A stretch of DNA of 64,000 bases from Bacteroidetes bacterium MED-G20 (GTDB lineage: Bacteria; Bacteroidota; Bacteroidia; Flavobacteriales_D; Parvicellaceae): the NCBI GenBank assembly GCA_905182745.1, contig CAJJCR010000010.1, forward strand, positions 31,724 through 95,723, in the 5' to 3' direction. Shown piece after piece: positions 58,900 to 64,000 of this stretch. The position numbers and the translations under genes were made by a program. How positions within the stretch are numbered: position 1 is the first letter of the stretch; each line of letters starts with the position of its first letter. Under the pieces are notes generated by a model that did not search any database, was not told the origin of the DNA, and saw nothing but the letters and a program-made list of their open reading frames with translations.

Positions 58900-59268
58900 A
58901 TGGTACAACAAGAAAGTAGATTATTGGTTGCTGATAACAGTGGAGCTAAAGAGGTGTTGGTTATTAGAGTCCTTGGTGGAACAAAAAGAAGATATGCTTC
59001 AATTGGAGATCAAGTTGTGATTACTGTTAAGGATGCCACACCTGCAGGAAATGTGAAAAAAGGACAAGTCTCTAGAGCAGTAGTTGTTAGAACAAAAAAA
59101 GAAGTTAGAAGAAACGATGGGTCTTACATTAGATTTGACAACAATGCAGTTGTTTTATTGAGTGATACTGGGGAAATGAGAGGAACAAGAATTTTTGGCC
59201 CAGTAGCAAGAGAATTAAGAGAAAAACAATTTATGAAAATAGTGTCTTTGGCACCAGAAGTACTGTAA
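58900..59268 (+). CDS. rplN: 50S ribosomal protein L14
   Basis: 122 residues: [39 protein letters not shown] and [20 protein letters not shown]. Standard length for the family. Confidence 0.98.
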   Translation: MVQQESRLLVADNSGAKEVLVIRVLGGTKRRYASIGDQVVITVKDATPAGNVKKGQVSRAVVVRTKKEVRRNDGSYIRFDNNAVVLLSDTGEMRGTRIFGPVARELREKQFMKIVSLAPEVL

Positions 59269-59278
59269 TAAAATAGTA

Positions 59279-59605
59279 ATGCAAAAGAAATTTAAAATTA
59301 AAAAAGGGGATACAGTTAAGGTAATTGCTGGCGCTGCCCTTGGACAACAGGGAGTTATCCTTGATGTAGATTACGTAAAACAAAGAGTTTTTATTCAAGG
59401 TCTTACAGTAGTAAATAAAAAACACGTAAAGCCTCAAACAGATAAAGCTAACCCTGATGGAGGAATTCTTGAAAAGGATAGAAGTATACATATTTCGAAC
59501 GTAATGTTTGTCCATAACGGAGAAACTACAAAGATTGGTAGAAAAATGGATGAAAATAATAAACTCGTTAGGTTTGCAAGAAAAACAGGGGAGGAAATAG
59601 TATGA
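59279..59605 (+). CDS. rplX: 50S ribosomal protein L24
   Basis: 108 residues with a KOW motif: [20 protein letters not shown] then [18 protein letters not shown]. First gene in the spc part whose stop overlaps the next start (rplE, 4 bases). Confidence 0.97.
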   Translation: MQKKFKIKKGDTVKVIAGAALGQQGVILDVDYVKQRVFIQGLTVVNKKHVKPQTDKANPDGGILEKDRSIHISNVMFVHNGETTKIGRKMDENNKLVRFARKTGEEIV

Positions 59606-60150
59606 GTTACACGCCAAGATTGAAGGATAAATACACGAATGAGATAGTTCCTGTAATGAAAGAGAAGTTTCAATATAAGTCTTTAATGGAAGTTCCTAAA
59701 GTAGAAAAGATTGTTATTAGCCAAGGTGTTGGTGAAGCAGTTTCAGATAGAAAATTAATCGAAAATGCGGTTAATGATCTTACGGAAATTGCTGGACAAA
59801 AGGCGCTTATTGTTAATTCTAAAAAGGATGTTTCTAATTTTAAATTAAGAAAAGGAATGCCCATTGGGACTAAAGTTACTCTTAGAAAAGATAAGATGTA
59901 TGAGTTTTTAGATAGACTTATTTCTGTTGCCTTACCTAGAACAAGAGATTTTAGAGGTGTAAAGTCCAATGGAGATGGTAGAGGAAACTTTACTATTGGA
60001 GTAAAGGAGAGTATTATTTTTCCAGAAATAGATATTGATAAAGTTAAAAAGATATTAGGAATGGATATCACTATTGTTACATCAGCAAGAACTACTGAAG
60101 AAGGTAAAGCATTGTTGGTAGAGTTTGGATTTCCATTTGAAAAAAAATAA
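59602..60150 (+). CDS. rplE: 50S ribosomal protein L5
   Basis: 182 residues: [56 protein letters not shown] and a C-terminal GFPFEKK. Contacts 5S rRNA and the P-site tRNA. Confidence 0.98.
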   Translation: MSYTPRLKDKYTNEIVPVMKEKFQYKSLMEVPKVEKIVISQGVGEAVSDRKLIENAVNDLTEIAGQKALIVNSKKDVSNFKLRKGMPIGTKVTLRKDKMYEFLDRLISVALPRTRDFRGVKSNGDGRGNFTIGVKESIIFPEIDIDKVKKILGMDITIVTSARTTEEGKALLVEFGFPFEKK

Positions 60151-60162
60151 AGAATAAAAGAT

Positions 60163-60450
60163 ATGGCTAAAGAATCAATGAAAGCTAAAGAGCGAAAAAG
60201 AGAAAAACTTGCCGCTCAGTACAGTGAAAGAAGAAAAGTTTTAAGAAAAGCTCAAAGTGAAGGCGATTGGGAAGCAATGTTTAAACTTCAGAAACTTCCA
60301 AAAAATTCAATGGGTGTTAGAAAACATAATAGATGTCAATTAACTGGGAGACCAAGAGGTTATATGAGACAGTTTGGGATTTCTAGAGTTACTTTTAGAG
60401 AAATGGCAGTAGCTGGCAAAATACCAGGTATAACAAAAGCAAGCTGGTAA
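60163..60450 (+). CDS. rpsN: 30S ribosomal protein S14
   Basis: 95 residues in the ORF track; the family start is probably [20 protein letters not shown] as given. Contains [20 protein letters not shown] and [18 protein letters not shown]. This is the long zinc-independent form: the CxxC pairs of the short form are absent. Confidence 0.97.
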   Translation: MAKESMKAKERKREKLAAQYSERRKVLRKAQSEGDWEAMFKLQKLPKNSMGVRKHNRCQLTGRPRGYMRQFGISRVTFREMAVAGKIPGITKASW

Positions 60451-60471
60451 ATAATAATTAAAAAAGAGAAA

Positions 60472-60870
60472 ATGGTAACAGATGCTATATCAGATTATTT
60501 AACAAGATTAAGAAACGCCATAAGTGCTAAGCATAAAGTGGTAGAAATTCCTGGATCTAATGTTAAGAAGGCAATTACTCAGATTCTAATGGATCAGGGA
60601 TATATCTTAAATTTTAAAGAAATTAAGGATGAAAAGCAAGGAATTATTAAAATTGCTTTGAAATATAATAACAAAACTAAAGATTCTGCTATTATGAATT
60701 TAACTAGAATTAGTAAACCAGGTTTAAGAAAGTATACTGGGGTTGATTCTATGCCAAGAGTTTTGAACGGATTGGGTATTGCAATTATATCTACATCTAA
60801 GGGTTTAATTACAGATAAAGAAGCGAGAAAACATAATGTAGGGGGAGAAATCCTTTGTTACATTGACTAA
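60472..60870 (+). CDS. rpsH: 30S ribosomal protein S8
   Basis: 132 residues: [40 protein letters not shown], and [20 protein letters not shown], then ILCYID. S8 often represses spc translation in other bacteria; no operator is evident here. Confidence 0.98.
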   Translation: MVTDAISDYLTRLRNAISAKHKVVEIPGSNVKKAITQILMDQGYILNFKEIKDEKQGIIKIALKYNNKTKDSAIMNLTRISKPGLRKYTGVDSMPRVLNGLGIAIISTSKGLITDKEARKHNVGGEILCYID

Positions 60871-60880
60871 ATTTTAAGAA

Positions 60881-61435
60881 ATGTCAAGAATAGGAAATGC
60901 GCCAATTACAGTACCTGAGGGAGTCGAGATAAATATTTCAGCTGAAAATCAAGTTAGTGTTAAGGGTAAATTAGGAGAGCTTACACAGGATGTTAATCCT
61001 TTGATAAAAATTGTTTTGGAAGATAAAACAATTACTCTCTCACGACCAAATGATGAAAAAGATACAAGATCAATTCACGGATTATATCGGTCATTAATAT
61101 TTAATATGATATTTGGAGTGTCAGAAGGTTATGTGATTGAGCAAGAATTAGTAGGAGTTGGATATAGAGCCAAAGCACAAGGACAAAATTTAGAATTGTC
61201 ATTAGGATATTCACATCCAATAATCTTTCAACTTCCCCAGGAGGTTAAGTTGACTGCAATTACTGAAAAAGGAAAAAATCCACTCATTAAATTGGAATCA
61301 TTTGATAAACAACTAATTGGTCAAGTAGCAGCTAAAATAAGATCTTTCAGAAAACCAGAACCTTATAAAGGAAAAGGCGTATTATTCAAAGGTGAAGTGA
61401 TTAGAAGAAAAGCAGGTAAAACGGCAGCAAAATAA
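60881..61435 (+). CDS. rplF: 50S ribosomal protein L6
   Basis: 184 residues: MSRIGNAPITVPEGVEINIS, GVGYRAKAQGQNLELSLGYS and FRKPEPYKGKGVLFKGEVIR. Two repeated domains of the family are both complete. Confidence 0.98.
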   Translation: MSRIGNAPITVPEGVEINISAENQVSVKGKLGELTQDVNPLIKIVLEDKTITLSRPNDEKDTRSIHGLYRSLIFNMIFGVSEGYVIEQELVGVGYRAKAQGQNLELSLGYSHPIIFQLPQEVKLTAITEKGKNPLIKLESFDKQLIGQVAAKIRSFRKPEPYKGKGVLFKGEVIRRKAGKTAAK

Positions 61436-61446
61436 TTTATTAAGAA

Positions 61447-61800
61447 ATGAGTAATTTAAAATCAAATAGAAGAGCAAGGATTAAAAAAAGAATCCGTAAG
61501 AATATTTCTGGTACATCTACTAGACCTAGATTAAGTGTTTTTAGAAGTAATAAGCAAATATATGCTCAAGTTATTGATGATGTAAAGGGAGTTACAATAA
61601 CTTCAGCTTCATCTCATGTTAAGGACAGTACTCAAAAAGTAAATAAAACCGATCAAGCAAAATCAATTGGTAAAGAGATTGCTGAAAATGCTACAAAAGC
61701 AGGTATCAAAGAAGTGGTTTTTGATAGAAACGGTTATTTATATCATGGTAGAGTAAAAGCATTGGCTGAGTCTGCTAGAGAAAACGGATTAAAATTTTAA
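61447..61800 (+). CDS. rplR: 50S ribosomal protein L18
   Basis: 117 residues: [40 protein letters not shown] and [20 protein letters not shown]. Binds 5S rRNA. Confidence 0.98.
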   Translation: MSNLKSNRRARIKKRIRKNISGTSTRPRLSVFRSNKQIYAQVIDDVKGVTITSASSHVKDSTQKVNKTDQAKSIGKEIAENATKAGIKEVVFDRNGYLYHGRVKALAESARENGLKF

Positions 61801-61809
61801 AAAAGAAGT

Positions 61810-62325
61810 ATGATTGAATCAGGAAAATCAGTAAGAGCAACAGACGTTGAATTAAAAGATAGATTAGTAGCCATCAACAGAGTAACTAAAGTTACTAAGG
61901 GTGGTAGACATTTTAGTTTTTCAGCAATTGTTGTTGTTGGTGACGAACAAAGCATAGTCGGTCATGGACTTGGAAAAGCCAACGAAGTAACCGAAGCAAT
62001 TTCTAAAGCTGTTGAGGAAGCGAAAAAGAATTTACGTAGAGTTGCGGTGATAAATGACACATTACCACATACAATAAAAGCAAAATATTCTGGAGCTCAG
62101 GTATTTTTAAAACCTGCATCTGAGGGTACTGGAGTTATTGCTGGTGGTGCTATGCGTGCTGTTTTGGAAAGTGCTGGTATCAAAAATGTACTAGCTAAGT
62201 CTCAAGGATCTTCAAATCCACATAACGTTGTTAAGGCTACGATTAAAGCTTTGTTATCATTAAGAGATGCGAATAGTGTTGCACATCAAAGAGGTGTGAG
62301 TTTGGAAAAAGTTTTTAACGGATAA
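61810..62325 (+). CDS. rpsE: 30S ribosomal protein S5
   Basis: 171 residues: [20 protein letters not shown] with the dsRNA-binding-like fold, [20 protein letters not shown], and [38 protein letters not shown]. Involved in decoding fidelity. Confidence 0.98.
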   Translation: MIESGKSVRATDVELKDRLVAINRVTKVTKGGRHFSFSAIVVVGDEQSIVGHGLGKANEVTEAISKAVEEAKKNLRRVAVINDTLPHTIKAKYSGAQVFLKPASEGTGVIAGGAMRAVLESAGIKNVLAKSQGSSNPHNVVKATIKALLSLRDANSVAHQRGVSLEKVFNG

Positions 62326-62336
62326 GAAAGTTCATA

Positions 62337-62513
62337 ATGGCAAAGATTAAAGTAACACAAGTAAAAAGCGCAATTAATAGACCTCAGAGACAGAAGTTAA
62401 CTCTTCAGGCATTGGGTTTGGGTAAGTTAAATAGAACTGTTGAGCATGAAGCCACTCCACAAATTTTAGGTATGGTAAAGAAAGTTGAACATATGGTTAA
62501 AATTGTTAAATAA
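62337..62513 (+). CDS. rpmD: 50S ribosomal protein L30
   Basis: 58 residues, below the ORF-track cut-off. From ATG 62337: MAKIKVTQVKSAINRPQRQK, LTLQALGLGKLNRTVEHEAT, ending MVKIVK before TAA 62511-62513. Position between rpsE and rplO is the standard spc order. Confidence 0.97.
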   Translation: MAKIKVTQVKSAINRPQRQKLTLQALGLGKLNRTVEHEATPQILGMVKKVEHMVKIVK

Positions 62514-62532
62514 TTTAAATAACTAAGTAATT

Positions 62533-63003
62533 ATGAAATTACATACTTTAAAACCTGCAGAGGGTTCAACAAAAGCTAAGAAAAGAGTTGGTAGAGGTCA
62601 AGGTTCAGGACACGGTGGTACTTCAACTAGAGGACACAAAGGTGCTAAATCAAGATCTGGTTATAAGTCTAAAATTGGATTTGAAGGTGGACAAATGCCA
62701 TTGCAAAGAAGAGTTCCTAAGTTTGGCTTTAAGAATATTAACCGTGTTGAATACAAAGGTATAAATTTGGATACTCTTCAAATTATTGTTGAAAAAAATA
62801 AGCTAAAGATTATCACTCCAGAAACAATTGTTGAAAATGGTCTTGCTAATAAAAAAGATTTAATTAAAATTCTTGGTAGAGGAGAGTTGAAAACCAAAGT
62901 AAATATTACTGCTCACGGTTTTTCAGCAAAAGCTAAATCTACAATTGAAGAGTTAGGTGGTAAAGCTGAATTAATTGAACAAAAGAAAGAAAAAGTTGAA
63001 TGA
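62533..63003 (+). CDS. rplO: 50S ribosomal protein L15
   Basis: 156 residues: MKLHTLKPAEGSTKAKKRVG, GRGQGSGHGGTSTRGHKGAK and GFEGGQMPLQRRVPKFGFKN. Its TGA overlaps the secY ATG (ATGA). Confidence 0.98.
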   Translation: MKLHTLKPAEGSTKAKKRVGRGQGSGHGGTSTRGHKGAKSRSGYKSKIGFEGGQMPLQRRVPKFGFKNINRVEYKGINLDTLQIIVEKNKLKIITPETIVENGLANKKDLIKILGRGELKTKVNITAHGFSAKAKSTIEELGGKAELIEQKKEKVE

Positions 63004-64000
63004 AAAATCTAATTAAAACTTTAAAGGAAATCTGGGCTGTTGACGAATTAAAGAAGCGTATCTTATATACACTTGGTTTAATTTTGGTCTACAGAATAGG
63101 ATCTTTTATTGTCCTCCCTGGGATTGATGCTGACAGATTAGCATCTTCTACCTCAGGAGATAATAGTATTCTAAACTTAATTAACATGTTTGCGGGTGGT
63201 GCATTTTCAAGAGCATCTATAATGGCTCTAGGAATAATGCCTTATATTTCTGCATCTATTGTCATGCAATTATTAGGTATGGCAGTTCCTACTTTTCAAC
63301 GTCTTCAAAGAGAAGGAGAGAGTGGAAGGAAGAAGATTAATCAATATACAAGACTTTTAACTATTGCAATATGTTTATTCCAGGCTCCTAGTTATATGGG
63401 CGCATATGTTCCTGCTGAAGCAAGATTGAACGATTCTTTCTTATGGTGGTTTCAAGTAACAGCAATTTTAACTGCTGGGACAATGTTTGTTACATGGCTC
63501 GGAGAAAGAATTACCGATAGAGGAATTGGTAATGGTATTTCTTTAATAATTACTATTGGGATTATTGCAGGTTTACCTGGTGCATTTTTTCAAGAATTGG
63601 GTGCGAAAATTTACGACGGTGGTCTTGTAATCTTACTAGTCGAATTAGTGGTTCTTCTAATGGTTATTCTTATTACGATATTGTTAGTGCAAGGAACAAG
63701 AAGAATACCAGTCCATACTGCTAAAAGAGTAATTGGTAGGGGATCTAAACAAGCCTTAGCCGGAGGACAAAGAAGTTATATTCCTCTTAAAATTAATCAA
63801 GCTGGTGTTATGCCAATTATATTTGCTCAAGCTCTTATGTTTTTACCTTCGTTAATTTTTCAAAATAGTTCATTTGGAGCTACATTCTCAAATATTCAAG
63901 GGTTTTGGTACAATGCAGTATTTTTTCTAATGATTGTGATTTTTACTTATTTTTATACAGCTATTATGATGAATCCAAATCAAATGGCTGACGAATTAAA
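63000..64000 (+). CDS. secY: Preprotein translocase subunit SecY (3' end outside window)
   Basis: The ATG at 63000-63002 overlaps the rplO stop. About 333 residues are visible: MKNLIKTLKEIWAVDELKKR, GLILVYRIGSFIVLPGID, IMALGIMPYISASIVMQLL, RLQREGESGRKKINQYTR, GERITDRGIGNGISLIITIG and RRIPVHTAKRVIGRGSKQAL. These are helices 1-8 and the cytoplasmic loops that meet SecA and the ribosome. SecY forms the inner-membrane channel with SecE and SecG, and delivers the exported proteins found at the left of the window to the periplasm. Confidence 0.97.
   Translation, partial: MKNLIKTLKEIWAVDELKKRILYTLGLILVYRIGSFIVLPGIDADRLASSTSGDNSILNLINMFAGGAFSRASIMALGIMPYISASIVMQLLGMAVPTFQRLQREGESGRKKINQYTRLLTIAICLFQAPSYMGAYVPAEARLNDSFLWWFQVTAILTAGTMFVTWLGERITDRGIGNGISLIITIGIIAGLPGAFFQELGAKIYDGGLVILLVELVVLLMVILITILLVQGTRRIPVHTAKRVIGRGSKQALAGGQRSYIPLKINQAGVMPIIFAQALMFLPSLIFQNSSFGATFSNIQGFWYNAVFFLMIVIFTYFYTAIMMNPNQMADEL

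Overview
The window is a compact, AT-rich stretch from a member of the Bacteroidota. Support comes from type IX secretion (T9SS) style cargo proteins with a PorV/PorQ-family partner, a TonB receptor with a carboxypeptidase-like N-terminal domain, a DUF4290 gene upstream of murA, Bacteroidota-type promoters (TTG-N19-21-TAnnTTTG), absence of Shine-Dalgarno sequences before most starts, and str and S10 ribosomal operons joined as fusA-rpsJ without tuf. I cannot fix the order or family from sequence alone; a marine or aquatic, uncultured lineage is a guess.

Layout. 1-1317: gene remnants missed by the ORF track, namely a partial outer-membrane-type protein, a Rieske-like lipoprotein with several frame breaks, and a small basic exported protein. 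1468-14972: a surface module with a TonB-dependent receptor, a ~1450-residue exported protein, a PorV/PorQ-like barrel and a second ~1450-residue paralogue. The 3' ~2.65 kb of the two large genes is a nearly identical direct repeat with its own codon usage, while the 5' parts have diverged. 15045-25609: housekeeping and envelope genes (greA, HIT, ruvC, a flippase-like membrane protein, a GT2, MBL-rhodanese plus thioredoxin, lgt, a LolCDE/MacB-like ABC pair with a DUF3299-like protein, waaA). 25698-33839: a nucleotide-sugar operon that can make UDP-glucuronate, UDP-xylose, a UDP-2,3-diacetamido-uronate and dTDP-4-keto-6-deoxyglucose, closing with a CpsB-type phosphatase. 33834-48382: fabD, a Bax-inhibitor protein, MerR, M23, CapA, alaS, a sigma-54 type response regulator, a NatAB-like exporter, dnaJ-grpE, a TlpA-like protein, and DUF4290-murA. 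48444-50714: a PcrA/UvrD helicase. 50854-64000: the str-S10-spc ribosomal supercluster running into secY, which is cut by the window end.

Two window-wide properties matter to a reader. First, many genes, including essential ones (fusA, dnaJ, pcrA), are broken by single-base frameshifts. Most look like one extra base in a short homopolymer, so they are probably sequence errors; I report those genes as single CDS spanning the breaks. Second, every convergent gene pair overlaps or abuts at its stop codons, leaving no space for ordinary terminators.
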